A stretch of 64,000 nucleotides of DNA from an uncultured Pelagibacteraceae bacterium (GTDB taxonomy: Bacteria > Pseudomonadota > Alphaproteobacteria > Pelagibacterales > Pelagibacteraceae). The notes under the pieces are model-generated. The model had not been told where the DNA came from. It saw nothing but the letters and a program-made list of their open reading frames with translations, and ran no database searches. Position numbers and translations under genes: made by a program. Positions 19,582 through 29,454 of this stretch are shown here, piece after piece. Numbering within the stretch: the first letter of the stretch is position 1; each line of letters opens with the position of its first letter. Where the stretch lies: assembly GCA_902555655.1 (NCBI GenBank), contig CACDSX010000003.1, positions 1 to 64,000 of the forward strand. The letters run 5' to 3'.

Positions 19582-20589
19582 ATGAAAAAAAAAATTTTAG
19601 TATGTGGAGCTGGAGGCTTTATTGGTGGTCATTTAGTATCGAAATTTATTAAGGAAAATGAATTTGATATTATATGTGCGGATATTAAACCTAAAGAGTA
19701 TTGGTTTCAAATTTTTGATGAGGCTCAAAATTACTCTCTTGATCTAAAGGAATATGAAAATACCTCAAAAGTTACAAAAGGTGTAGATTATATATTTAAT
19801 TTTGCTTGCAACATGGGTGGAATGGGATTTATTGAAAACAATAAAGCGGAATGTATGTTGTCAGTCCTAGTAAATACCAATTTATTAAGATCAGCAGTTA
19901 AAAATAATTGTAAGAAATATTTTTTTTCATCAAGTGCCTGTGTATACAATGGGTCAAAACAAAATCAGACATTTATTGATGGCTTGAAAGAGACTGATGC
20001 GTACCCAGCAGAACCAGAGGATGGTTATGGTTGGGAAAAACTTTTTAGTGAAAGAATGTGTAGACATTTCTCAGAAGATTTTGGTTTAGAAACACGTGTT
20101 GTAAGATATCACAATATTTATGGACCCATTGGAACTTTTGATGGTGGTAGAGAAAAAGCTCCCGCAGCTCTTTGTAGAAAAATAATTAATGCAAAGAAAA
20201 ATAATGATAAAAATATTGATGTTTGGGGAGACGGTGAGCAAACTAGAAGTTTTTTGTATATTGATGATTGTATCAAAGGTACATTAGATGTTTTTAACAG
20301 TAATTCTTCAGAGGTGTATAATATTGGAAGTGAAGAACAGGTTTCAATAAATCAAATGATAAAAATGATAGAAGAAATTAGTGATTATCCAGTTAAAAAA
20401 AATTATCAACTCGACAAACCAAAGGGGGTTAGAGGAAGATCAAGTAATAACGATTTTGTAACAGACAAAATTGGATGGAAATCTGAAAATTCATTGAAGG
20501 AAGGTTTAACAAAAACCTATAAATGGATAGAGCAACAAATTAACAGTGGTTCCAATATTGACAAGTTTTGCAGAGGAAGTATTGACTAA
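19582..20589 (+). CDS. NAD-dependent epimerase, GDP-mannose 3,5-epimerase-like
   Basis: VCGAGGFIGGHLV; ACNMGGMGFIE; SSSACVYNGSKQ; YGWEKLFSER; GPIGTFDGGREKAPAA. Confidence 0.8.
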   Translation: MKKKILVCGAGGFIGGHLVSKFIKENEFDIICADIKPKEYWFQIFDEAQNYSLDLKEYENTSKVTKGVDYIFNFACNMGGMGFIENNKAECMLSVLVNTNLLRSAVKNNCKKYFFSSSACVYNGSKQNQTFIDGLKETDAYPAEPEDGYGWEKLFSERMCRHFSEDFGLETRVVRYHNIYGPIGTFDGGREKAPAALCRKIINAKKNNDKNIDVWGDGEQTRSFLYIDDCIKGTLDVFNSNSSEVYNIGSEEQVSINQMIKMIEEISDYPVKKNYQLDKPKGVRGRSSNNDFVTDKIGWKSENSLKEGLTKTYKWIEQQINSGSNIDKFCRGSID

Positions 20590-20606
20590 TAACTTAAGAC
20601 TTTAAT

Positions 20607-21476
20607 ATGAAAGCTTTATGGCTAGTTTCTTTTAGGCCTATTGGTAAATCGAAAGTAAACGATTTTTTCCAAAGTATTTTTGTAGACTCAATTAAAAGCT
20701 TAGATTTTGATATAACTTTCAGCCTGACACAATTTGAAGAACCTAATGTTAAAGAGTTTATCCAAAAAAAAGAAATTAAAAATTTCTATAATGATATTCC
20801 AAAAAAAAATTTACCCAGTGGAAAAAAATATTCTAATAAATTAATGCTTGATAATGCTCTCGATCAATTTATTAGTGGAGGAGATTTTCAATATTTGATT
20901 TATTCTACAGCAGATATAGTTGTTCCCAACAACTTATTTAAAACTTTAAACAAAATTGAATCTGAGAGATTTTGTGCTTTGATTTATCCAAATACCCATA
21001 TAACCAATGGAAAAATAAAAAATAACTTTTGGCCTCATTATGGCATAGATTTAATTATTTTTAAGATCTCAAGTGATGATGCTAGGAACTTTCAGAGGAT
21101 AATCAAAAATTATAATCAGTACGATTGGGGGATAAATGAAAATTTTTATGTTTCAGTTGCTGAAGCTCTTAATTTAAAAATATCAAATTTATATAAGCAT
21201 TCCAATGTGTTGAAGTTTGATAATGATTTTTCTGCTTTTGTTGAGGATAGATCTTGGCAAATTAATTCTTGGAAAGAAAATCAAAAATATTTTTTAGAAT
21301 TTTTAAGAGAAAATAATCTTAATAAATTATATGCTTTTGGATCATATTATTATTTATTATTTAAGATATTTCGATTTAAAGATTTAAATTTAAGTTTATT
21401 TTTATCATATTTGATTTTTTATCCATATAATTTGATAAAAAAGATATTCTATAAATTAACAAATTTATTTAAATAA
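20607..21476 (+). CDS. Conserved hypothetical, possible glycosyltransferase
   Basis: Island context; YLIYSTADIVVPNNL may be a GT-A-like metal-binding region. Confidence 0.35.
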   Translation: MKALWLVSFRPIGKSKVNDFFQSIFVDSIKSLDFDITFSLTQFEEPNVKEFIQKKEIKNFYNDIPKKNLPSGKKYSNKLMLDNALDQFISGGDFQYLIYSTADIVVPNNLFKTLNKIESERFCALIYPNTHITNGKIKNNFWPHYGIDLIIFKISSDDARNFQRIIKNYNQYDWGINENFYVSVAEALNLKISNLYKHSNVLKFDNDFSAFVEDRSWQINSWKENQKYFLEFLRENNLNKLYAFGSYYYLLFKIFRFKDLNLSLFLSYLIFYPYNLIKKIFYKLTNLFK

Positions 21477-21498
21477 ATTATTTTTTTAAAAACGTTTA

Positions 21499-22362
21499 AT
21501 GAAAAAAAAAAATATATTAATTCTTGGTTCTGAAGGTCAAATAGGAGGACATCTTTATGACTATTTAAAAAATAGCAGACAATATAATCCTATTAAATTT
21601 GACTTAACTTTAAGTAAAAAATTTGATTTAAGAAATCCAAAAAATATTCTTCTAGAAAAAGAAATTAAAAAAAGTGATTTTGTTTTTTTTTTAGCTTTTG
21701 ATGTAGGTGGTTCGAGATATTTAAAAAAATATCAAAATACTTATAACTTTTTAATAAACAATATTTTCATTATTGGTAACGTTTTTAAATTGCTAAGAAA
21801 GCATAATAAAAAATTTATTTTTGCTAGTAGTCAGATGTCAAATATGGATTTCTCTCCATATGGAACTTTGAAAAGGTTAGGTGAAAATTTAACAAATTCT
21901 ATAAATGGTATTTATGTAAAATTTTGGAATGTTTATGGTATTGAGAAAGAATTAAAAAAATCTCATGTAATTACCGATTTTGTTTTAATGGCAATCAAGA
22001 AAAGGAAAATAAAAATGTTAACTAGTGGTAATGAGAGTAGAGAATTTTTATACGCAGATGATTGTTCAGAAGGATTATGTAAGATTATGGATAAATATCA
22101 ATTTTTTTTGAAAATGAAAAAAGAATTACACATAACAACATCAAAAAAGATTAAAATTATTAAAATAGCAAAGATTATAAAAAAAATTTTTTTTAAAAAA
22201 GGAATCAAAATTTCAATTTATCCCTCAAAAAAAAAGGATGAACTTCAAAATAATATAAACAACTTGTCAAATAATTTTTTTTTAAAGTTTTGGAAACCAA
22301 AATATGAAATTGAGGATGGTATAAAAAAAGTCATTCAATATTATCAGATGAAAAAAAAATAA
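21499..22362 (+). CDS. NAD-dependent epimerase/dehydratase (divergent)
   Basis: ILILGSEGQIGGHLYDYL Rossmann motif; REFLYADDCSEGL. Confidence 0.7.
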   Translation: MKKKNILILGSEGQIGGHLYDYLKNSRQYNPIKFDLTLSKKFDLRNPKNILLEKEIKKSDFVFFLAFDVGGSRYLKKYQNTYNFLINNIFIIGNVFKLLRKHNKKFIFASSQMSNMDFSPYGTLKRLGENLTNSINGIYVKFWNVYGIEKELKKSHVITDFVLMAIKKRKIKMLTSGNESREFLYADDCSEGLCKIMDKYQFFLKMKKELHITTSKKIKIIKIAKIIKKIFFKKGIKISIYPSKKKDELQNNINNLSNNFFLKFWKPKYEIEDGIKKVIQYYQMKKK

Positions 22363-22370
22363 TTACCAAT

Positions 22371-23465
22371 TTATCTTATTTTATTTTCATCAATAAAGTT
22401 TCTTAGAATATTTTTCATTGAATAATTTTTTAAATAATAATCTTTTTCAGCAATTGATTTTTTTTTAATTCTTTTATAATTTTTGATAATTTCAATAATT
22501 TTTTTTATAAATTGTTTTTTATTTGAAATTATAAAGGGTGGATTTTTAGATTTTATTTGAATTCCTTCTATTCCTTTTTTTGTAGATATAACAATTGCAC
22601 CAAGCGTAAGTGCTTCAATTATTTTAATTCTTGTTCCATATCCAAACATTAGTGGAACACACATGCATTTTGAAAAAAAAATTAAATTATATAATTCATT
22701 TTTTGGAACTATTTCTTTATTTACCAACCAAGGAAATTTTTTATTAAAACCACCTCCAGTAATAACAAGCTTGATGTTTGGAAATATTTTTACTAGCTCT
22801 GGCATTATAGATTTATTTAATAAATCAATTGAATCTTTGTTAGGTTTATACAAATAGGAGCCAGTATAAATAATATAATCATTTTTGATTTTTTTATTTT
22901 TTTTGTACTTTTTTAATAAAATTCCATTTGGAAGAATTTTGGTTTCTTCATTATATAATTTTTTAATTTTTAGATTATCTATCTTTGACACAGATGTTTT
23001 AATATCTGAATATTTGAATACTAATTTTTCAAATATTTTTGTAATTATAAAAATGAAAATGTTTGAATATTTTTTTCTAATTTCAGACTCAATTCCGTGT
23101 GAAATATAAATAATTTTGACCTTAGATAAAAAAATTTTTGAAAAAAAAATTATAAAAAAACTATAAAATATCCAACTTGCACCTTCCAGAACTATATTCT
23201 TTTTTTCTGACTTTTTTAAATATTGAAAAATTTTAAATGTAATCTTTGGTAACGAAAATATTTTTCTTAGAGGTGTTTCTTTTTTAATAAAGATAGTTTC
23301 GATATTTTTATTATTTAATTTTTTAATATGTGAAATTTGAAAAAGTTTTTTTTTAGTTGGCCAATTTGTAAATCTACTATTGACAACAGCTGAAGAGCCC
23401 ATATTATCTGGTTTAATTGGAAAGAATGTTACAAAAGCAGTTCTAGATAGGTTCATTTTGCTCAA
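22371..23465 (-). CDS. Glycosyltransferase, GT4-like
   Basis: DYIIYTGSYLYKPNKDSI...LVITGGG...CVPLMFGYGTRIKIIEALTLGAIVISTKKGIEGI. Confidence 0.85.
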   Translation of the reverse strand: MSKMNLSRTAFVTFFPIKPDNMGSSAVVNSRFTNWPTKKKLFQISHIKKLNNKNIETIFIKKETPLRKIFSLPKITFKIFQYLKKSEKKNIVLEGASWIFYSFFIIFFSKIFLSKVKIIYISHGIESEIRKKYSNIFIFIITKIFEKLVFKYSDIKTSVSKIDNLKIKKLYNEETKILPNGILLKKYKKNKKIKNDYIIYTGSYLYKPNKDSIDLLNKSIMPELVKIFPNIKLVITGGGFNKKFPWLVNKEIVPKNELYNLIFFSKCMCVPLMFGYGTRIKIIEALTLGAIVISTKKGIEGIQIKSKNPPFIISNKKQFIKKIIEIIKNYKRIKKKSIAEKDYYLKNYSMKNILRNFIDENKIR

Positions 23466-23548
23466 ATTTAAATGATATGTAAACTAATAATGTTTAACAC
23501 AATAAATAATAGAATTACCATAGTTATTAGTTTTTTTTAAATATTTGA

Positions 23549-23576
23549 TTGCCTTTTTTTTTAAAATAAATATAAA
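23549..23576 (+). promoter_or_regulatory. Candidate dedicated 5S rRNA promoter (TTGCCT -16 nt- TATAAA)
   Basis: TTGCCT at 23549-23554 and TATAAA at 23571-23576; -10 ends about 6 nt before the 5S 5' end. Confidence 0.4.
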
Positions 23577-23581
23577 CACCA

Positions 23582-23699
23582 AGCCTGGTAATTATTGCGA
23601 AAGGGTCATACCCGATCCCATTCCGAACTCGGAAGTCAAGCCTTTCTGCGCCGATGGTACTTTATCTTAAGATACGGGAGAGTAGGACTTTGCCAGGCT
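23582..23699 (+). rRNA. rrf: 5S ribosomal RNA
   Basis: AGCCTGGTAATTATTGCG...ACCCGATCCCATTCCGAACTCGGAAGTCAAGCC...GCGCCGATGGTACT...GGGAGAGTAGG...CCAGGCT; conserved bacterial 5S blocks and complementary ends. Confidence 0.95.
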
Positions 23700-23709
23700 A
23701 AATTCTAAA

Positions 23710-24588
23710 ATGAGAAATCTAATAATTGTAACTGGTGGGTCAGGATTTGTTGGGTCGAACTTAATAAAACTTCTTTTAAAAAAAACAAGCAAAAACATAA
23801 TTAGTGTCGATAATTATTCATCTGGAACTAAGAAAAATAATGTAAAAAATTCAAGAGTGAAATATATATTTTCTAATACGTCCGAAATAGAAAAAAAACT
23901 AATCAGATATAAAGACAAAATTCATTCCTTATTTCATTTTGGAGAATTTGCTAGAATTTATCAAAGTTTTAACAAGTTTGATGAATGTTTAGAGTCTAAT
24001 TCAATAGGTACCAATGCTGTATTTAAATTTTGTTTAGAAAATAAAATTAAGTTAGTTTATTCAGCAACATCCGCAACTCTAGGAAATAGTGGTAAAGATA
24101 AAAATTTATCTCCATATGCCTTTACAAAATCTAAAAATTTAGAATTATTAGAAAATTTAAAAAAATGGTTTAATTTTAGATATGAAGTAATTTATTTTTA
24201 TAATGTGTATGGACCTGGGCAAATTAAAAGAGGGTCGATGGCAACTGTAATAGGAATTTTTGAGGATCAGTTTAAAAATAAAAAGGCGCTGACAGTCGTA
24301 AAACCAGGTAATCAAACTAGAAGATTTACTCATATATATGACACTGTAAATGTATGTTATGAAGCTTGGAAAAAAAACAAATGCTCTCATTATTCCATAA
24401 GTCATAGAAAATCCTATTCAATAATTGAGGTTGCTAAGATGTTTAAAAATAAGATAATTTATTTGAAAAAAAGGCCAGGGGAGCGATATGCTTCAGCTTT
24501 AACAAAGATTTCTTTAAATAATAAGGTATTTCGAAGATATGGAAAAATAAATTTGAAAGATTACGTATCTTCGTTTATTAAAGACTAA
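23710..24588 (+). CDS. NAD-dependent epimerase/dehydratase (UDP-glucose 4-epimerase-like)
   Basis: [45 protein letters not shown]. Confidence 0.8.
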   Translation: MRNLIIVTGGSGFVGSNLIKLLLKKTSKNIISVDNYSSGTKKNNVKNSRVKYIFSNTSEIEKKLIRYKDKIHSLFHFGEFARIYQSFNKFDECLESNSIGTNAVFKFCLENKIKLVYSATSATLGNSGKDKNLSPYAFTKSKNLELLENLKKWFNFRYEVIYFYNVYGPGQIKRGSMATVIGIFEDQFKNKKALTVVKPGNQTRRFTHIYDTVNVCYEAWKKNKCSHYSISHRKSYSIIEVAKMFKNKIIYLKKRPGERYASALTKISLNNKVFRRYGKINLKDYVSSFIKD

Positions 24589-24593
24589 ATTTT

Positions 24594-24719
24594 ATGAAAA
24601 TTAAAAGTTCACTTAAATCTATTAAAAAAAGAGACCTTAATTCTAAACTGGTTAGAAGAAGAGGAAGAGTATATATAATTAACAAAACTAATCCAAAATT
24701 TAAAGCAAGACAAAAATAA
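24594..24719 (+). CDS. rpmJ: 50S ribosomal protein L36
   Basis: My translation [41 protein letters not shown] matches bL36; shorter than the ORF-track cutoff. Confidence 0.95.
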   Translation: MKIKSSLKSIKKRDLNSKLVRRRGRVYIINKTNPKFKARQK

Positions 24720-24724
24720 TTTTT

Positions 24725-24835
24725 ATGGATAATGAAAACCATAAAGAAACATGGAATAATTTTACAAAGTTTGTCCTGTGGGGAACTGTCGCTGTTGTAT
24801 TGGTTTTAGTTTTTATGGCAATATTCTTATTGTAA
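24725..24835 (+). CDS. aa3-type cytochrome c oxidase subunit IV-like small membrane protein
   Basis: MDNENHKETWNNFTKFVLWGTVAVVLVLVFMAIFLL; single TM; the alphaproteobacterial family commonly lies upstream of pntAA. Confidence 0.7.
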   Translation: MDNENHKETWNNFTKFVLWGTVAVVLVLVFMAIFLL

Positions 24836-24844
24836 GGTTCTTAC

Positions 24845-25933
24845 ATGAGATTAGTATCTATTTTAGAAAACCGTGAGATTGAAAAAAGAATTGCAGTAAC
24901 ACCTGAAACTACAAAAAAATATAAATCTTTAGGTATTGAAGTTTCTCTTCAAGAAAATTATGGGGCCCATCTTGGTTTTGAAGATAGTGATTACAAAAAT
25001 TCAGGAGCAGAAATTATTAGGGAAGAAAAAGATATTCTCAATAATGCAGATATAATAATACAATTAGGATTACCATCTGATGAAAAGCTATCCTATCTGA
25101 GAGATAATCAATCTTTGATTGGAGTTTTAAATCCTTATTTAAACAAAAATAAAATAGATGATTTGATTAAAAAAAAAATCAATAGTTTTTCTCTTGAAAT
25201 GTTACCAAGAATTACAAGAGCTCAATCAATGGATATCTTATCTTCCCAAGCTAATTTAGCTGGTTACAAAGCTGTGGTGGAGTCATTTGCACATTTTGAA
25301 AAAGCTGTGCCCATGATGATGACTGCAGCGGGTACTATCCCAGCAGCAAAAGTTTTGGTGGTAGGAGCGGGAGTAGCTGGATTACAAGCAATAGCTACTG
25401 CAAAAAGAATGGGAGCTATTGTTTTTGCTACTGATGTGAGGATGGCTTCTAAAGAACAGGTTGAAAGTTTAGGAGGAAAATTTTTAACTGTTGACGGAGC
25501 AGAAAATCTTGAAACCGAAGGCGGTTATGCGAAAGAAGCATCAGATGAATTCAAGATAAAGCAAGAAGAGCTTTTGGCAGAAACTTTAAAAAAAATCGAT
25601 ATTGTAATTTGCACTGCTTTAATACCTGGAAAGAAAGCTCCAGTGATACTCAAAGAAAATATGATAAAAAATATGTGTCCAGGCTCAATAGTTTATGATT
25701 TAGCAGCAGTACAGGGTGGAAATACCGCTTTTACTCAAGTTGATAAAATTATAAATATAGAAGGAATAAAAATAATGGGTGAAACAAATATTTTGAATAA
25801 GTTGCCTGCATCAGCATCTAATCTTTATGCAAAAAATATATTTAATTTTGTTTCAAATCTTTATGATAAAGAAAATAAAAAGATTAACATTAATCTTGAA
25901 GATGAAATTATAGAAAATACATTGTTAAAATAA
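24845..25933 (+). CDS. pntAA: NAD(P) transhydrogenase subunit alpha part 1
   Basis: ENREIEKRIAVTPETTKKY; VLVVGAGVAGLQAIATAKRMGA; followed by pntAB and pntB. Confidence 0.95.
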   Translation: MRLVSILENREIEKRIAVTPETTKKYKSLGIEVSLQENYGAHLGFEDSDYKNSGAEIIREEKDILNNADIIIQLGLPSDEKLSYLRDNQSLIGVLNPYLNKNKIDDLIKKKINSFSLEMLPRITRAQSMDILSSQANLAGYKAVVESFAHFEKAVPMMMTAAGTIPAAKVLVVGAGVAGLQAIATAKRMGAIVFATDVRMASKEQVESLGGKFLTVDGAENLETEGGYAKEASDEFKIKQEELLAETLKKIDIVICTALIPGKKAPVILKENMIKNMCPGSIVYDLAAVQGGNTAFTQVDKIINIEGIKIMGETNILNKLPASASNLYAKNIFNFVSNLYDKENKKININLEDEIIENTLLK

Positions 25934-25935
25934 TT

Positions 25936-26247
25936 ATGGAAATTGACCCTTTTATATTTAGATTAAGTATATTTATTCTATCAATATTTGTTGGATATTA
26001 TGTTGTTTGGAGTGTAACTCCATCTTTACACACACCATTAATGTCAGTAACAAATGCAATTTCATCAGTTATTATTGTGGGTGCAATTATTGCTGCTTTA
26101 GCAAATAATGAGAGTAATTTTTTTTCTTTATCAAGTTCATTTGGTTATTTAGCAATTACGTTAGCAGCGGTTAATATTTTTGGTGGTTTTTTAGTAACAC
26201 AAAGAATGTTAGCTATGTATAAAAAAAAGAAGAAAGAAAAAAAATAA
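25936..26247 (+). CDS. pntAB: NAD(P) transhydrogenase subunit alpha part 2
   Basis: GYYVVWSVTPSLHTPLMSVTNAISSVIIVGA. Confidence 0.95.
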   Translation: MEIDPFIFRLSIFILSIFVGYYVVWSVTPSLHTPLMSVTNAISSVIIVGAIIAALANNESNFFSLSSSFGYLAITLAAVNIFGGFLVTQRMLAMYKKKKKEKK

Positions 26248-27641
26248 TGTCTGCAAATTTATCTGCAATTTTTTATTTAATTTCAGGAGTCCTTTTTATT
26301 TTAGCATTAAGAGGCTTATCTTCTCCTGAAACTTCAAGACAAGGTAATTTTTTCGGTATTATTGGAATGATTATTGCTATAACAGTCACATTCCTTTCTG
26401 TTGGAAATTTTTCAATTGGTTTTTTATATGTTTTTGTTTTCTTGTTAATAGGAGGTGCAATAGGTTCATTTATTGCTTTTAAAATTCCGATGACAGCTAT
26501 GCCGGAACTTGTGGCTGGGTTTCATAGCTTAGTTGGTTTGGCAGCAGTATTTGTTGCTATTTCAGCATTTATAAATCCGGAAGCATTTAATCTAGGAGTA
26601 CCCGGAAATATTAAGCTTGCTAGTTTAATTGAGATGTCAATAGGGGGTGCGGTTGGAGCTATTACTTTTTCTGGATCTATTATAGCTTTTTTAAAACTAC
26701 AGGGGATTATGTCAGGTGCACCTATTACTTTTAAAGGTCAGCATTTATTAAATGCTATAATTTTAATTTCAATTGTAGTTTTGACTTATTTGTTATGCGC
26801 ATCACAATCATCTAGTTTATTTTGGATTTTGATTGGTGTCTCTTTTTTAATTGGATTTTTATTAATTATTCCTATTGGTGGCGCTGATATGCCAGTGGTA
26901 ATATCTATGCTTAACTCATATTCAGGTTGGGCTGCAGCTGGAATAGGTTTTACATTAGAAAACACAGCTTTAATTATTACAGGGGCGTTAGTTGGTTCTT
27001 CTGGTGCAATTCTTTCTTACATAATGTGTAAAGGAATGAATAGATCTTTTTTCAATGTTATTTTAGGAGGGTTTGGTGCAACAGAACAAGCATCTTCTAA
27101 TCAAAATAAAGAAAAGAGACCAGTTAAAAGTGGTAATGCAGATGATGCTGCTTTCTTAATGAAAAATGCTTCTTCTGTAATAATTGTCCCTGGATATGGA
27201 ATGGCAGTTGCTCAAGCTCAACATGCCTTAAGAGAAATGGTTGATACATTAAAAAAAAACGATATTAAAGTTTCATATGCTATTCATCCTGTTGCAGGCA
27301 GAATGCCTGGGCATATGAATGTTTTATTAGCTGAAGCTAATGTTCCATACGATGAAGTTTTCGAATTAGAAGAAATAAATAATGATTTTGCAAATGCTGA
27401 TGTAGCTTTTGTAATTGGAGCTAATGATGTGACAAATCCTGTAGCAAAAACTGATCCTCAAAGCCCAATTTATGGTATGCCTGTTTTAGATGTAGAAAAA
27501 TGTAAATCAGTCTTATTTGTTAAAAGAAGCTTGTCCCCAGGCTATGCAGGCATTGACAATGATCTTTTTTATAAAGAAAATACCTTAATGTTATTTGCTG
27601 ATGCCAAAAAGATGACCGAGGATATTACAAAAAATCTATAA
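26247..27641 (+). CDS. pntB: NAD(P) transhydrogenase subunit beta
   Basis: IVPGYGMAVAQAQHALREM...HPVAGRMPGHMNVLLAEANVPYD. Confidence 0.97.
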   Translation: MSANLSAIFYLISGVLFILALRGLSSPETSRQGNFFGIIGMIIAITVTFLSVGNFSIGFLYVFVFLLIGGAIGSFIAFKIPMTAMPELVAGFHSLVGLAAVFVAISAFINPEAFNLGVPGNIKLASLIEMSIGGAVGAITFSGSIIAFLKLQGIMSGAPITFKGQHLLNAIILISIVVLTYLLCASQSSSLFWILIGVSFLIGFLLIIPIGGADMPVVISMLNSYSGWAAAGIGFTLENTALIITGALVGSSGAILSYIMCKGMNRSFFNVILGGFGATEQASSNQNKEKRPVKSGNADDAAFLMKNASSVIIVPGYGMAVAQAQHALREMVDTLKKNDIKVSYAIHPVAGRMPGHMNVLLAEANVPYDEVFELEEINNDFANADVAFVIGANDVTNPVAKTDPQSPIYGMPVLDVEKCKSVLFVKRSLSPGYAGIDNDLFYKENTLMLFADAKKMTEDITKNL

Positions 27642-27643
27642 TT

Positions 27644-29170
27644 TTATTTACACAAGTTAATTATTTGCTCCTTTTTAATCTTTTTAGAATAATATTCCCA
27701 TATGCCGTTAACAGAGTAAATTTGTTCTTTTGAACAATAAGTTTCTTTAGAATAAGAACCACCATTGATTTGCTGAAAATTTTTTGTATTAAAATTGTTA
27801 TATATATTTAAAATTAGTATTGTAGATAACATAGTGTAATTAAATATTTTTTTTATCTTAAAATTATTTAAAAAAATTACTAATCCTAACAATATAAACC
27901 AATCAAAGTAAATTTCATAATAAAATGCATTTGATCTGAATAAAGTAATAAATTTTATCGCTAAGTATAAAATTATAAATATGTTTAAGTGATAGTATTC
28001 TTTAAATTTTTTAGATGCAATTGTAAGAGCAAAAACTGCCAAAATGATAAGACTATTTTTTTTGATTTCAAAAATTGACAATAATAATTCTTTTAAATTG
28101 TGTATTCCAAATAGTATAAACTCTTTTATCCAAAGAATAGTGTCATATGATTGATCTAATTTGATATCTCCTAGGTACCCTCTAATTTTTGAAATTTTAA
28201 AAAATACCCAAAAAGTTCTTTCTCCACCATTGGTAAAATTTATAACTAAATTGTAAATCACTAAAAAAGAGAGCAATAAAGTTAAATTAAAAAAAATCGA
28301 TATGTTTTTATAGGAGTTTATTTCAATTAAACTAAAAAAACTTATTAGAAAAAAAAGATAAATAATTACAAGATAAGCAGTCGAGTGTAATTGTTCACTT
28401 CTTATAGAAATTAAAGAAATTATTAAAAAAGTAGAAATTAAGAAATAAAGCAGATCTCTCTTATTTTTTATTAAAAACTTAATATTTTTAATCAAACAAA
28501 AATTGAATTTTTTATAATGCAAAATAATAAGAAGCATCAGAGGTATGTAGAATATTATTTGAACTTTATTAATAATAGAAAGTATTATAAAAAAATTAAA
28601 AAAAAATATTTTCAAGTTTTGATACTTATTACTATCTACTAAACTCATTAAGATAAACATGGAGATTATCAACAGTAGCAAAGTTAATGGCTCAACTCTA
28701 TATTGAGAGATATGTGTTAAAAATCCGTTAGATGTAATAAGAATAAATGTAAATAATATTAAATTTTTTGCACCAAATTTTTTAAAAATTTTGATTATGA
28801 ATAAGGTAAGAACAGTATTTAAAAGTAAACCAAAAATCCTCGATTGAAAAATTAAAGATTGAGTTTTATTTTTAATATTATCTAAATTGTTAAAATCATT
28901 TATATCTGGTACTTGTAAAATATTTAATAGATCTATTACTTTTAAATAAAAAGAAAATAATAAGTAGGAAATATGACCTGGCTCATCATATTTTTCTTGT
29001 TCAATATTCGAGTAAATTAATAAAGAATTATATGTATTCCAAAATTCTTGATCATAATTTACATAAAAACTTTCGTAAGGATTTTGAATATTAAAAAAGA
29101 AAATTAAGCTAAAAAAAATTACTAAAAAATATGAAAGAAAAATCTCGTCTTTAAATAATTTATTAATCAT
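27644..29170 (-). CDS. Large multi-TM membrane protein, possibly GT39/PMT-like glycosyltransferase
   Basis: About 10 or more hydrophobic segments with a large extracytoplasmic N-terminal loop (YDQEFWNTYNSLLIY...EPGHISYLL). Confidence 0.5.
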   Translation of the reverse strand: MINKLFKDEIFLSYFLVIFFSLIFFFNIQNPYESFYVNYDQEFWNTYNSLLIYSNIEQEKYDEPGHISYLLFSFYLKVIDLLNILQVPDINDFNNLDNIKNKTQSLIFQSRIFGLLLNTVLTLFIIKIFKKFGAKNLILFTFILITSNGFLTHISQYRVEPLTLLLLIISMFILMSLVDSNKYQNLKIFFFNFFIILSIINKVQIIFYIPLMLLIILHYKKFNFCLIKNIKFLIKNKRDLLYFLISTFLIISLISIRSEQLHSTAYLVIIYLFFLISFFSLIEINSYKNISIFFNLTLLLSFLVIYNLVINFTNGGERTFWVFFKISKIRGYLGDIKLDQSYDTILWIKEFILFGIHNLKELLLSIFEIKKNSLIILAVFALTIASKKFKEYYHLNIFIILYLAIKFITLFRSNAFYYEIYFDWFILLGLVIFLNNFKIKKIFNYTMLSTILILNIYNNFNTKNFQQINGGSYSKETYCSKEQIYSVNGIWEYYSKKIKKEQIINLCK

Positions 29171-29176
29171 TATTTT

Positions 29177-29253
<77 letters not shown>

Positions 29254-29259
29254 ATATAA

Positions 29260-29454
29260 TTAAATTCTGTTCTTAAGTTTATTTAATTTTTTTACTCTTT
29301 TAATATTTTCTTGGAGTATTCTTTTTTTTTTTTCAGAAGGTTTTTCATATGTGTTCTTAAGTTTAATAACTTTAAAAAACCCGTCACGCTGGAGTTTTCT
29401 TTTTAAAACTCTTAACGCTTGTTCGACATTATTATCTTTTACTTCTATTTTAAT
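29260..29454 (-). CDS. rpsU: 30S ribosomal protein S21 (proposed ATT start; ORF track uses TTG at 29466)
   Basis: KIEVKDNNVEQALRVLKRKLQRDGFFKVIKLKNTYEKPSEKKKR matches bS21; GGAGGT at 29464-29459 precedes ATT at 29454-29452. Confidence 0.85.
   Translation of the reverse strand: MKIEVKDNNVEQALRVLKRKLQRDGFFKVIKLKNTYEKPSEKKKRILQENIKRVKKLNKLKNRI

Larger units (their letters stand above)
1..24590. other. Surface-polysaccharide hypervariable island enclosing 5S rRNA
   Basis: Contiguous block of glycan biosynthesis genes in mixed orientation, very A/T-rich; ends abruptly at rpmJ. Confidence 0.8.
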
